From Gemmatimonas sp. (GTDB lineage Bacteria; Gemmatimonadota; Gemmatimonadetes; Gemmatimonadales; Gemmatimonadaceae), in NCBI GenBank assembly GCA_025361705.1, contig JANYJW010000012.1, positions 1 through 64,000 of the forward strand: DNA of 64,000 nt, written 5' to 3'. The position numbers were made by a program, and so were the translations under genes. The notes beneath the pieces were generated by a model. It was given only the letters and a program-made list of their open reading frames with translations. It did not search any database and was not told the DNA's origin. This document shows, piece by piece, positions 33,810 to 43,287 of this stretch; within the stretch, counting starts at the first letter, position 1, and each line of letters opens with the position of its first letter.

Positions 33810-34846
33810 TTCTTGGCGGCGCCCTTCTGCCTGCGATACTCGTCGCGGTATCGCAGCGCGTCGTCAAAGGCGTCGGCCGGCATCGCGCCCTGCTTCATCA
33901 GCGGGTACGCCGTCTCGGCCGCGCGTCGCCACACTTCGCGCGTCCTGGCGTCCACCGGCACCACCACCAGGCCGTTCTTCTTCATGGCCTCGACGTCGGG
34001 CAGCTGCTCGAGGCGAATCGCCTGTTGCAGCTTGGTGCCCGCCGTGCGCGCCGCGGCGAGGAGCTGCGGCCGCAAATCGGCGGGAATCTTCTCCCACGTT
34101 TCCTTGCGGATGATCGTGGCGCCCATGAGGATCTGCCACGGCATGTCGGTCATGTACTTGGTCTGCTCGTAGTACCGCGTGATGAGCGACACCTGCGGCG
34201 GCGCGAGGTAGCACTCGAACAACCCGGTCTGCAGGCCGGTCACCAGCTCGGTGGACGGCGCCGGACGCGGATCAAAGCCCATCTTCTTCCACACTTCGGT
34301 GGTCTTGGAGTCACCCGCCCAGCTGAACATCTTGAGTTTGCGCATTTCGTCGGGCGAGGCGGCCGACGTCTTGGTAAAGAAGTGATTCCAGCCGCCATCG
34401 GCCCAATTGAGAATCACGAAGCCCTTCGCCTCGAACTGGGCCTCGAGCTTGGGGCGCATCTTCTCGAGGACGGCGTACACCTCGTCGTAGTCGTTGAACG
34501 CCATGGGGATGCTCAGCGCGTACACCGACCGGTCGATTTCGCCGAGGCCCGCCGAGGTGAGCACGCCCGCATTGAGCGTGCCGAGGTTCATCTTGCGCAC
34601 CACATCCGGGTCATCGCCCTGACGGCCGCCGGGGTACAGGAGCACGCGCACCTTGCCGCCGGACAGCTTGCCCCACTGGTCGGCGACTTCCTTGAGCACG
34701 AGGAACCAGGCCGAGTTTTCGGGCACGAGCGTGGCCATCTTGACCGTGATCGGCGCCTGAGCCTGCGTGGGCGCGACGAGCCCCGCGAGGAGGGCGACGA
34801 GCAGGGCGACGAGCAGGGCGAACGACGTCATATGTCTGCGGGTCAT
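33806..34846 (-). CDS. TRAP transporter substrate-binding protein (DctP family)
   Basis: 346 residues with a signal peptide (FALLVALLVALLAGLVAPTQAQ). DctP fold motifs: VKMATLVPENSAWFLVLKEVAD, LNAGVLTSAGLGEIDRSVYAL, the ligand-facing KMFSWAGDSKTTEVWKKMGF where family members usually bind a carboxylate, and PWQILMGATIIRKETWEKI. It delivers the substrate to the fused permease encoded directly downstream. The upstream gene is a TatT lipoprotein, so this is a TatP-type binding protein of a TPAT system. Ligand not identifiable from sequence. Confidence 0.9.
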   Translation of the reverse strand: MTRRHMTSFALLVALLVALLAGLVAPTQAQAPITVKMATLVPENSAWFLVLKEVADQWGKLSGGKVRVLLYPGGRQGDDPDVVRKMNLGTLNAGVLTSAGLGEIDRSVYALSIPMAFNDYDEVYAVLEKMRPKLEAQFEAKGFVILNWADGGWNHFFTKTSAASPDEMRKLKMFSWAGDSKTTEVWKKMGFDPRPAPSTELVTGLQTGLFECYLAPPQVSLITRYYEQTKYMTDMPWQILMGATIIRKETWEKIPADLRPQLLAAARTAGTKLQQAIRLEQLPDVEAMKKNGLVVVPVDARTREVWRRAAETAYPLMKQGAMPADAFDDALRYRDEYRRQKGAAKK

Positions 34847-34858
34847 TGATCGGTCGGG

Positions 34859-35773
34859 TTAGTTGACGAACAGGTCGTCGATGCGGCTCAGGAGCCAGCG
34901 CGCGCGCCGTTGATTGATGACGTTGGCCAGCTTGTCATCGGGCGAAGCGTTGAGGTCGACGGCGAGCGCCTGCTTGAGCAGCGCCTCGAATTCCTTGCGG
35001 TTGTTCTCGTTGATCGACACGGCCTCGGCCAGCGAGACATACGGTGCTACCCGTTGGCCGCCGGAGAGTTGCGTGGCGCGGGCAAAGTGCGCGCGCGCCT
35101 GCGCCATGGAGCCGCCGGTGTTGGCGTGCGCGGCTTCCCACGAAATGAGGAACTCGTGCAGCGAGCCACGGTCCCATGCATCGTCCAGTGCCATGGCCCG
35201 GCGCATCATCTTCTCGATGACCGTCTGGCGGATGGCGAGTTCAGAATCGGTGACGTCGATGGCGAGCGCGGCGGCCCACGCCGCGCCGGTCCAGTAGAGC
35301 AGGGGCACGTGCTTTCGGCCGGCCCGGGCCAGCGTCGCGTCGGCATCCCGAAGCAACTGCTCACGGAAGCCCGGCAAGTCAACTTCGAGGCCGCGCAGGC
35401 CGTACTCGGCGGCGCGCAGGTAGAGCTTCTTGGCGCGCACCCGCATGGCGGTGGCGCGGGTCAAGTCCTGCGCTTCGGTGAGGTCCGCTTCCTGCTGGAC
35501 GAAGGCATATCCGTACTGCGTGAAACCGCTGGCCGCCGCGGTCAGCATTCCCACGTGCCTGGGGGACTGCTCGAGCAGCGCCTCTATTGTCTTGAGCGCA
35601 AAGGGGATGGCGTCCCGGACGAGCTCCGGATCGTCGTCCTTGGCCAATGAGGAACTGCTGCCCGACGAGAGGGCGTTCCCGAGCGAATTGATGGCCATTC
35701 GCTTGATGGAACAGCCCGTCAGGGACAGGGCGGCGATGCTGAGCGCCAGGGCACGAGGGGCAAAGCGGAACAT
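34859..35773 (-). CDS. TatT-like lipoprotein of a TRAP-associated (TPAT) system
   Basis: 304 residues, lipobox ALSLTGC with Cys near residue 21. The mature protein is an all-helical, TPR-like repeat protein (PFALKTIEALLEQSPRHVGM, TRATAMRVRAKKLYLRAAEY, SMAQARAHFARATQLSGG). It matches the TatT family, which in Treponema pallidum (Tp0956) forms a trimer that binds the DctP-like TatP. It is the first gene of a minus-strand operon tatT-dctP-dctQM, 12 bp ahead of dctP. It probably collects or hands over a hydrophobic or large ligand. Confidence 0.85.
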   Translation of the reverse strand: MFRFAPRALALSIAALSLTGCSIKRMAINSLGNALSSGSSSSLAKDDDPELVRDAIPFALKTIEALLEQSPRHVGMLTAAASGFTQYGYAFVQQEADLTEAQDLTRATAMRVRAKKLYLRAAEYGLRGLEVDLPGFREQLLRDADATLARAGRKHVPLLYWTGAAWAAALAIDVTDSELAIRQTVIEKMMRRAMALDDAWDRGSLHEFLISWEAAHANTGGSMAQARAHFARATQLSGGQRVAPYVSLAEAVSINENNRKEFEALLKQALAVDLNASPDDKLANVINQRRARWLLSRIDDLFVN

Positions 35774-35966
35774 GGCAGCGCGTGGCCTCCGGCCATGGTG
35801 AATCGGGTAGGACCTTTAAGTATGCTCGAATGAGGCGTCAGATGCGACCCCGCGAGCGGCGAAAACAACGGGCATCGACCGCCGCCCACAGAGGTTGACT
35901 ACGACACGCGGCGCGCGCTGGTGTCATCGATTCGCCGGGCGCCCGCGGCGGGCGTAGAATTCCCCC

Positions 35967-38513
35967 ATGCGCACTTCCCGTTCGTCTCTCATGGTCGGCC
36001 TCGCCCTGCTGGCATGGCCGTCGGCATCCGTTCGTGTGGCACCGCTTTCGGGCGACCCCATTGCGAGCCCGGCTGGTTCCCAATCCGCGGCGCCGTCACC
36101 CCGCGTGCGAACGCTCTTCGACTTCGACTGGCGCTTTCACGCCGGCGAGGTGGCGGGCGGCGAGGCGACCAGCGTAGACGATGCGGCGTGGGACCGTATC
36201 GACCTGCCGCACGATTTCGTGATCCTCGGCAAGGGGGACCGCGTCGTCGCGGCCTCGGGGCGTGCGCCGGATGCGGGCACCGACAGACTGCCGTCGGCGC
36301 CGGAAGGGCCCTTCGACCCGCGCAGCCCGGGCGGGGCCGGCAATGGCTACCTCAACGGCGGCATCGGCTGGTACCGCAAGAGCTTCGTCACGCCGCCGGG
36401 CGAGGCCGCGCAGCGCGTGACGATCGAGTTCGAGGGCGCGTACATGAACTCCGAGGTCTGGCTCAATGGCCAGTCGCTTGGCACGCGTCCGTACGGCTAC
36501 TCGTCGTTTGCCTATGACGTGACGCCCCACCTGAAGCCAGCCGGCACGACCAACGTCGTGGCGGTACGCGTGGACGTGAAGCAACCGTCGTCGCGCTGGT
36601 ATTCGGGTGGCGGCATCTACCGGCACGTCTGGCTGACGGTCAAGCAGCCGCAGCACATCGTGCAGTGGGGAACAGTGGTGCGCACGGTAAGCGTGAGCGA
36701 CGCGCGCGCCGAGTTGACCGTGCGGTTGGACGTGGCCAACGCGGCGCCGGCTGACGCGAAGGCCGAGGCTGAGGTGGTCGTGCGCGACCATGCCGGTCGC
36801 GTGGTGGCGACGCAGCGCGCGCCGAGTGTGCTGGCGGGCAATGGCCGCGGCCGGGTGTCGCTGTCGCTTGGGGTGCCGGCGCCCCATCGCTGGTCGGTGG
36901 ACGATCCGTACCTGTACGATGTCGAGGCGCGCCTGCTCGTCGGCGGCAAGGCCGTGGACGCGGAGCGCGTGGCGTACGGCATTCGCACCATCGCGTTCTC
37001 GGCCGATGGCGGCTTCGTGCTGAACGGACGGCGCGTGCCGCTGCAAGGCGTCTGCCTGCATCACGACCTCGGCCCGCTGGGCGCCGCCGCCTTTGACCGT
37101 GGCATCGAGCGGCAGCTGCAGATCATGAAACGCATGGGCGTCAACGCCATTCGCACGAGCCACAATCCGCCGGCGCCGGCGCTGCTCGACTTTGCCGACC
37201 GCTTGGGTTTCGTGGTCATGGACGAGGTCTTTGACGAGTGGAAGCAGCAGAAGACCCACTTTGGCTATGGCCAGTTCTTCGACGCGTGGAGCGAGCGCGA
37301 CACGCGCGACATGGTGCAGCGCGACCGGAACCACGCCAGCGTGGTGATGTGGAGCATTGGCAACGAGATCCCCGAACAGGGCGACACGACGCGCGCGCAG
37401 GCGATGGCCACGCGGCTCGCCGGCTTCGTGCGCGACGAAGACCCCACGCGCTTCGTGACGGCGGGCATGGACAATCCGACCGCCGCGCTCGCGACGGGGT
37501 TTGCCGCGCCGCTCGATCTCTTTGGCGTCAACTACCATCTGCGCGTCTACCCGACGGTTCGCGGCATGAAGGCGTACGGGTCGGAGACGTCATCGGACTA
37601 CAGCTCGCGCGACCAGTACAACGTGGTGCTGAAGGATGGCGTGCCGCAGATCGTGAACCGGCTCGACCACCACGTGACGTCCTATGACCTCGAGGGCCCG
37701 GCGTGGGGAAACAACGCCGAGGTGCAGTTTCAGGCGATGCGCAATGCGCCGTGGATGGCGGGTGAGTTCGTGTGGACGGGCTTTGACTACATCGGCGAGC
37801 CCACGCCGTTCGACTGGCCCAATCGCAGCTCGTCCTTCGGCATCGTCGACATCAACGGATTCCCCAAGGACCGGTTCTATCTGTACCAGAGCCAATGGCG
37901 CAGTGAGCCCATGGTGCACCTGCTACCGCACTGGAACTGGCCAGCGGCGTTCACCGGCAAGCCGATTCCCGTGTGGGCGTACACCAACGCCGATTCCGTG
38001 GAGCTGTTCCTGAACGACAGGTCGCAGGGCGTGCGCGGCTGGAAGGGCGTCGTTGAGCACCACCTGACGTGGCAGGTGCCGTACGCGCCGGGAACGCTGC
38101 GCGCGGTGGCGATGCGCGGCGGCAAGGTGGTGGCGGACGATCGGGTGGAGACCACCGGCGTGCCGGCGCGTCTCGAGCTGCAGGTTGACCGACCGGCGAT
38201 CCGCGCCGATGGACAGGACCTCGCGTTCGTCACGGTGCGCGTGGTGGACGCCAAGGGGCGGCTGGTGCGCGCGGGGGGCAACCCGGCGGTGCGTTTTGCG
38301 CTGCAGGGGGGCGGCGCGATTGCCGGGATCGACAACGGCGACCCCACCAACCACGAGCCCTTTACGGGGCCCACGGCGTCGGCGGCGCAGCACCGGGCGT
38401 TCAACGGGCTGGCGCTGGTGGTCATCCGGGCGCCGCGGCGCGGCGGCCGTCTCACCCTCTCGGCCACGGCGGATGGACTGGCCAGGGCGACGGCGGGCAT
38501 CAAGGCGCGGTAG
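35967..38513 (+). CDS. Secreted GH2-family glycoside hydrolase (beta-galactosidase-like)
   Basis: 848 residues with a short signal sequence. Order: jelly-roll sugar-binding domain (NGGIGWYRKSFVTP, FEGAYMNSEVWLNGQ), two immunoglobulin-like beta domains flanking a TIM barrel, and a C-terminal Ig-like domain (FVTVRVVDAKGRLVRAGG). The acid/base is Glu467 in SIGNEIPEQ and the nucleophile Glu600 in MAGEFVWTGFDYIGEP. Known family enzymes cleave terminal beta-galactosides, glucuronides or mannosides. Divergent from the TatT-TRAP operon across a 193-bp promoter region. Confidence 0.9.
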   Translation: MRTSRSSLMVGLALLAWPSASVRVAPLSGDPIASPAGSQSAAPSPRVRTLFDFDWRFHAGEVAGGEATSVDDAAWDRIDLPHDFVILGKGDRVVAASGRAPDAGTDRLPSAPEGPFDPRSPGGAGNGYLNGGIGWYRKSFVTPPGEAAQRVTIEFEGAYMNSEVWLNGQSLGTRPYGYSSFAYDVTPHLKPAGTTNVVAVRVDVKQPSSRWYSGGGIYRHVWLTVKQPQHIVQWGTVVRTVSVSDARAELTVRLDVANAAPADAKAEAEVVVRDHAGRVVATQRAPSVLAGNGRGRVSLSLGVPAPHRWSVDDPYLYDVEARLLVGGKAVDAERVAYGIRTIAFSADGGFVLNGRRVPLQGVCLHHDLGPLGAAAFDRGIERQLQIMKRMGVNAIRTSHNPPAPALLDFADRLGFVVMDEVFDEWKQQKTHFGYGQFFDAWSERDTRDMVQRDRNHASVVMWSIGNEIPEQGDTTRAQAMATRLAGFVRDEDPTRFVTAGMDNPTAALATGFAAPLDLFGVNYHLRVYPTVRGMKAYGSETSSDYSSRDQYNVVLKDGVPQIVNRLDHHVTSYDLEGPAWGNNAEVQFQAMRNAPWMAGEFVWTGFDYIGEPTPFDWPNRSSSFGIVDINGFPKDRFYLYQSQWRSEPMVHLLPHWNWPAAFTGKPIPVWAYTNADSVELFLNDRSQGVRGWKGVVEHHLTWQVPYAPGTLRAVAMRGGKVVADDRVETTGVPARLELQVDRPAIRADGQDLAFVTVRVVDAKGRLVRAGGNPAVRFALQGGGAIAGIDNGDPTNHEPFTGPTASAAQHRAFNGLALVVIRAPRRGGRLTLSATADGLARATAGIKAR

Positions 38514-38570
38514 GAGCGTGCCGAAGCTGAATTACAACTGAATGTCCCTGGTTGTTCATCCCGGATCCCC

Positions 38571-40724
38571 ATGCCACGCTCCTGGCGTGCCGCGCGTTGT
38601 GCGGCGCGCACCCTCGCCTTCGTCGTCCTCTGTGCAGGCTCCGCGTGCACGACGGACATCTCGACGCCGCCCCTGCCGACGACCATCAGCGCGTCGGTGA
38701 GCAGCGTGAACCTCGACGCCGTCGGCGCCGAGCAGGTGGTGGGCATTGTGGTGCGCGACCAGAGCGGCGCGGTCATGAGCGACGTGCCGCTGGGGATGAG
38801 CGTCGGTTCGGCGGCGGTGGCCAGTGTGACCGGGCGCATGTCGGCCACGGTGGTCGCGGTCGGAAACGGAAGCACCACGCTCACCATTCGCGCCGACACG
38901 GCGCGCGCGACCGTGGCCATCACGGTGGTGCAGCTGCCGGTGGCGCCGCTCAAGTTGAGCGGTGATGTGCAGAGCGCGCCGGTGGGCGGGCGGTTGGCGT
39001 CGCCTGTGCGCGTGAGGATCCAGGATCGCAAGGGAGCACCGGTGGCGGGGCGCGTCGTGGCGTTCACACCCACGTACCTCCACGGCACGGTAAGCCCGGC
39101 GACGGCCACCTCGGGGGCCGACGGCATCGCGTCGACCACATGGACGCTCGGCACGGCGCCGGGCACGCAGTCGCTGTCGGCCACGACCATCGGCATCGTC
39201 GGCGCGGCGACGTTTGTCGCCATCGCCTCCGCTGGTGCGCCGACCACCGTGAGTGTGAGTGCGGGCGATGCGCAGGTGGCGATGGTCGCCACGGTTGTGG
39301 CCACCGCGCCCGCCGTGCGCGTGGCCGACGCATTCAATAATCCGGTGTCTGGCGTCACGGTGACATTTGCAGCAGCCAGCGGGAGTGGGGCGATTACCGA
39401 CGCGGTGGCCGTGACGAACACGCAGGGGGTGGCGACGGTCGGCAGTTGGACACTGGGCACGACCACCGGCAGTCAGAGCCTGACTGCCACCGTGGTGGGC
39501 GTAACGCCGCGCGTCATTACGGCCACGGCCACCTCGGGTACGCCGACGTCGCTGGTGGTCGCGGGCGGAAACGCGCAGACGGCGCTGGCGGGCGCCACGC
39601 TTCCGCTGGCACTCGCCGTCACCGTCAAGGATCAGTACGGCAACAACGCCGCCAACGTGCCGGTTGCGTTTGCGGTGACAGCGGGCGGCGGCACCATCAC
39701 GCCTGGCACCGCGACGACCAATGCCAGCGGCTTGGCCACCGGTGCGTCGTGGCGGCTGGGCAACAAGGGCGGCACGCAGACGGCAACCGCAACCGTCGGG
39801 GCGCTGAGCGCATCGTTTACCGCCACGACGCAGTCGAACTTCCCCGTGACGTTGCGCTACTTCGGGAACGCTCTCACCCTCGAAGTGCAGACCGCGCTCA
39901 CCGCCGCCGTGAACCGCGTGCGGGCCGCGATCGTGAGTCCGCTCGTCAACACGCCGTTGGTGAACGCCAACCTGGCGACGTGCCACGTGGTCGGCCTGTC
40001 GGGGATTCTCAACGAGAGTACGCAGGGTGTGATCATCTACGTCTCGGTAGGGGCCGTCGACGGTGCCGGTGGACTGATTGCGCAGGCCGGGCCGTGCTTT
40101 GCGCGCAGCGGCAGCGGGCTCCCCATCGTCGGCACCATGGTCTTTGATTTCACCGACATCGGGACGTACATCAGCAGCGGGCGTTTTGACGCCATCGTGC
40201 TGCACGAGATGAACCATGTGCTGGGCTTCGGCACGGTCTGGGGCGACCTCGGCTTGGTGACGAGCCCGGCCGTCGACACAGGGGGCAGCGCAACCGGCAG
40301 CACCAACCCGCGCTTCATCGGAACCGCGGCCACCGCGCAGTGCGTGGGCGCCGGTGGAGTGGGGGTGCTGTGCACCGGAGCGACCGGCGTGGCCTTGGAA
40401 GCGACCGGCGGCAGGGGGACCGCCGACAGCCACTGGCGCGAATCGCTGTTCATCAACGAGGTGATGACGGGCTACATCGACGTCACACCCAACATGCCGT
40501 GGAGTCCGATGAGCGTGGCCTCGTTCCAGGACCTTGGGTATACGGTGAACCTCGCCGCCGCCGATGCGTGGACGGTGCCGAGCCTGATGGCGATGGCGCG
40601 CGCCCGCGTGATGTCGGGTGCCAGCGGTGCTGCGGCCAGCGGCGCGTACGACGCCGTGCATCGCGCGACGTTCGAGGTCACGCCGTCGGGCGTCACCCGG
40701 CCCATCAACCGGACGCCACAATGA
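38571..40724 (+). CDS. Ig-repeat lipoprotein with M8/leishmanolysin-like metalloprotease domain
   Basis: 717 residues. The lipobox CAGSAC anchors it. Three to four bacterial Ig-like (Big_1-type) repeats follow, with units such as SASVSSVNLDAVGAEQVV, VRVRIQDRKGAPVAGRVVAF, and ADAFNNPVSGVTVTFAAASG. The C-terminal domain (about 430-700) has the zinc motif HEMNHVLGFG (545-554), and a later DSHWRESLFINEVMTG where the third histidine lies, as in leishmanolysin-like peptidases. It is a surface adhesin-like protease. Its stop overlaps the ATG of the PocR gene. Confidence 0.85.
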   Translation: MPRSWRAARCAARTLAFVVLCAGSACTTDISTPPLPTTISASVSSVNLDAVGAEQVVGIVVRDQSGAVMSDVPLGMSVGSAAVASVTGRMSATVVAVGNGSTTLTIRADTARATVAITVVQLPVAPLKLSGDVQSAPVGGRLASPVRVRIQDRKGAPVAGRVVAFTPTYLHGTVSPATATSGADGIASTTWTLGTAPGTQSLSATTIGIVGAATFVAIASAGAPTTVSVSAGDAQVAMVATVVATAPAVRVADAFNNPVSGVTVTFAAASGSGAITDAVAVTNTQGVATVGSWTLGTTTGSQSLTATVVGVTPRVITATATSGTPTSLVVAGGNAQTALAGATLPLALAVTVKDQYGNNAANVPVAFAVTAGGGTITPGTATTNASGLATGASWRLGNKGGTQTATATVGALSASFTATTQSNFPVTLRYFGNALTLEVQTALTAAVNRVRAAIVSPLVNTPLVNANLATCHVVGLSGILNESTQGVIIYVSVGAVDGAGGLIAQAGPCFARSGSGLPIVGTMVFDFTDIGTYISSGRFDAIVLHEMNHVLGFGTVWGDLGLVTSPAVDTGGSATGSTNPRFIGTAATAQCVGAGGVGVLCTGATGVALEATGGRGTADSHWRESLFINEVMTGYIDVTPNMPWSPMSVASFQDLGYTVNLAAADAWTVPSLMAMARARVMSGASGAAASGAYDAVHRATFEVTPSGVTRPINRTPQ

Positions 40725-41296
40725 CGGCCGCCACGGATCGTGTGTCGCAGGCCGGGGGAGTGCCGCACCGGCTGACGGACCTGCTCGACATTCCCCGTCT
40801 GCAGTCCCTGCTCGACAGCCTGTACCTCGCGTCGCGCATCCCATCGGCCATCATCGACACCGACGGGATGGTGCACGCCGGTGCCGGCTGGCAGGACGCG
40901 TGCACCAAGTTTCACCGCGTGAACGCATTGACGAACGCGCAGTGCGTCGAGAGCGATCGCTACATCGGGATGCATCTCTGCGACGCCAATCCGTCGGTCA
41001 GGTACGGGTGCCCGCGCGGCCTCGTCGACGCGGCGACCCCCATCGTCGTCGAGGGCGCGCACATTGGCAGCGTCTTTACGGGGCAGCTCTTTCTCGCGCC
41101 ACCTGACCTCGGGTTCTACCGCGCGCAGTCGGCGATGTACGGTTTCGACGAAGCGGCGTACATGGCGGCCATCGAGAAGGTCCCCGTCATCACCGAGCAG
41201 GAACTGCAGGCACACCTGGCCTTCCTGGCGCACCTCACCGGCATCTTTGCCGAGATGGGATTGAACCGCCTGCGGGAGCGCGAGACGGCGAAGTAG
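40721..41296 (+). CDS. PocR ligand-binding domain protein
   Basis: 191 residues from the ATG at 40721, overlapping the previous stop (ATGA). It is a single PocR sensory domain: LQSLLDSLYLASRIPSAIID, the cysteine-containing CVESDRYIGMHLCDANPSV and YGCPRGLVDAATPIVVEGAH, and GSVFTGQLFLAP. In regulators such as PocR the domain binds small hydrocarbon-derived ligands and is fused to helix-turn-helix or kinase domains. Here it stands alone and is translationally coupled to a secreted protease gene, an odd setting for a cytoplasmic sensor. Confidence 0.85.
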   Translation: MTAATDRVSQAGGVPHRLTDLLDIPRLQSLLDSLYLASRIPSAIIDTDGMVHAGAGWQDACTKFHRVNALTNAQCVESDRYIGMHLCDANPSVRYGCPRGLVDAATPIVVEGAHIGSVFTGQLFLAPPDLGFYRAQSAMYGFDEAAYMAAIEKVPVITEQELQAHLAFLAHLTGIFAEMGLNRLRERETAK

Positions 41297-41300
41297 GCCC

Positions 41301-43196
41301 CTACTTCAGGGAGGCCGCGCCGCGCAGTGGGGCCGCCGACGTGGTGAGCAGGTCGAGCACGACCACCTCGTTGCGTCCTGCCCGGAGGAACGGCGCCGGA
41401 CAATAGAGCCGCAGTTGCGGTCCGATGTCCCAGTAGCGGCCGAGGTTGTGCCCATTCACCCAGACGACGCCTTTCTTGTAGCCGGTCACGTCGATGAACG
41501 TGTCGGCCGGCTTGTCGAGGACGAACTCCCCCTTGAAGAACTGCCCGCGGCGGGTCGGCGCAGGTGCGGTGGGCGCATCGTCGCGCAGCGCCGACACCCA
41601 CGCGTCGGTGAGCGGCAGCAGGTGCACCTGCCAGTTCATCAGCGTCATGCCGGATAGCGTCACCCGATCGGTGACGCCTTTGCGGTCGATCATCTCCTGC
41701 GCAAAGTTGATGTGGCCCATGCCCTCGACAAGCATCTCGAGGACCGGACGCGCCGTCGCGACCTTGGGCAAGTCAATGGACTTCTCGCCGAGGCGACGAT
41801 CGATGGTGCCGACGAAAGCGCCGTCCACGAAGACCGTCGCGAAGTCATGCAGGTCAGTGACCACCAGCTTGCCGCTCGTTCGTCCGACGAGCGTCGTGCG
41901 ATACAGCACGAGCCCCTGATTCTGGCCGTAGAACTCAAATGGGCGCGGGTGCACGGCCGCGATGGGCGCGGGGAGGTTGCGCCAGAGTGAAGCAAACGGG
42001 CGCATGGCGAACGCGGGGATGGCCACGGCCGGAATGGGTTCGGGCACGGGCGCCAGCGTCTCGCCCGCTGGCAACGCGGCGGCAATCTGCGCGCGCAGCA
42101 TCTGGTACTTTGGCGTCGCGCGGCCCTGTTCATCGATGGGCGCGTCGTAGTCGTAGCTGGTGACATCGGGCTCGTAGCCCTTGCCGCCGGCGTTTGCGCC
42201 TGCGGTGAACCCGAAGTTCGTGCCGCCGTGCACGACGTAGAAGTTGAAGGACTTCTTCGTACCGAGCAGAAAGTCGACTTCCTTGCGCAACTCCTCCACC
42301 GACGGCGCGGCCCACGGTTCGCCCCAGTGCGTGAGCCAGCCGGGGTACGTCTCCGACGAGAAGACGGGCACGCCGGGCGCGATGGAACGCGCGAGGTCCC
42401 AGTGTTTCTCGTCCGAGCCCGAGTCGAGGCCGATCGCGCCACCTTCGACGCGGCCGGCTTCGAGCATGTACGCGGTGGGGCCATCGGCCGAATACAACGG
42501 CACGTCGATGCCGCTGGCCTGCCATAGCTGCTTCAATCGCGCGATGTAGCGGCGGTCGTTGCCGTAGCTGCCGTATTCATTCTCCACCTGCACCATGAGG
42601 ATCGGCCCGCCGCGCGTCACCTGCAGCGGGCGCACCTCCTGCGCGAGCCGTGTGATGTAGCGCTCGGCGGCCGCGATGTAACGCGGGTACATGGAGCGGA
42701 TGCGCAGTTCGGGGTCGCGCAACAGATACGGCGGGAGTCCGCCGAAGTCCCATTCGGCGCAGACGTACGGGCCGGGGCGAAGCAGCACCCACATGCCCTC
42801 TTCCTGCGCAATGCGGACGAAGCGCGCGATGTTGTGGCTGCCTGTGCGAAAATCGAACGTGCCTTCGCGTTCCTCGTGAAAGTTCCAGAAGACGTACGCG
42901 GCGATGGTGTTGAGCCCCATCGCCTTCGCCATGCGGATGCGGTGACGCCAGTACTCTGCCGGGATGCGCGCCGGGTGCATTTCGCCGGCCCGAATCTGGA
43001 AGGGCTTGCCGTCGAGCACGAAGTCCGTCGCCGACAAGGCGAAGGTGTGGTGCGCGGCGCGCCGCGCGGGCGCAGGCGTGGCGGCAGGGCGGGGGGCGAT
43101 GGCCGTCTGCGCGCCGGCGCCGGTGCTGCTACACGCGGCCAGCGCGGCAAGCGCAGCCAGCGCAGCCAGCGCAGCCGCAGGGAGTGTCAGTCGCAT
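41301..43196 (-). CDS. Secreted GH35 beta-galactosidase
   Basis: 631 residues, N-terminus with an alanine-leucine repeat and lipobox LAAC. The family signature GGPILMVQVENEYGSYG contains the acid/base glutamate, and FSSETYPGWLTHWGE contains the nucleophile glutamate. YVCAEWDFGGLP and HGGTNFGFTAGAN are further GH35 blocks. C-terminal beta-sandwich domains include GVVWVNGHNLGRYWDIGPQ. The enzyme removes terminal beta-galactose from polysaccharide side chains. Convergent with the PocR gene (4-bp gap) and divergent from the asparaginase. Confidence 0.92.
   Translation of the reverse strand: MRLTLPAAALAALAALAALAACSSTGAGAQTAIAPRPAATPAPARRAAHHTFALSATDFVLDGKPFQIRAGEMHPARIPAEYWRHRIRMAKAMGLNTIAAYVFWNFHEEREGTFDFRTGSHNIARFVRIAQEEGMWVLLRPGPYVCAEWDFGGLPPYLLRDPELRIRSMYPRYIAAAERYITRLAQEVRPLQVTRGGPILMVQVENEYGSYGNDRRYIARLKQLWQASGIDVPLYSADGPTAYMLEAGRVEGGAIGLDSGSDEKHWDLARSIAPGVPVFSSETYPGWLTHWGEPWAAPSVEELRKEVDFLLGTKKSFNFYVVHGGTNFGFTAGANAGGKGYEPDVTSYDYDAPIDEQGRATPKYQMLRAQIAAALPAGETLAPVPEPIPAVAIPAFAMRPFASLWRNLPAPIAAVHPRPFEFYGQNQGLVLYRTTLVGRTSGKLVVTDLHDFATVFVDGAFVGTIDRRLGEKSIDLPKVATARPVLEMLVEGMGHINFAQEMIDRKGVTDRVTLSGMTLMNWQVHLLPLTDAWVSALRDDAPTAPAPTRRGQFFKGEFVLDKPADTFIDVTGYKKGVVWVNGHNLGRYWDIGPQLRLYCPAPFLRAGRNEVVVLDLLTTSAAPLRGAASLK
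43141..43176. repeat. 9-bp coding minisatellite in the GH35 signal peptide
   Basis: Four head-to-tail units of AGCGCRGCM encode the repeated Ala-Ala-Leu of the signal peptide core. Being a multiple of three, copy-number change would lengthen or shorten the hydrophobic stretch without a frameshift. Confidence 0.75.
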
Positions 43197-43287
43197 GGCG
43201 GGAATGTGCGCCCGCGTCGCCGCCGGTCAAGCGGCGGAAGCGCCGCCCCGGTCGCGCCGGTGCGGCGAGTCCCCTAGAATTCGCCCC

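Noticed and set aside
38556-40844. 762-codon minus-strand ORF
   Set aside because: Arg/His-rich shadow of the Ig-repeat metalloprotease on the plus strand.
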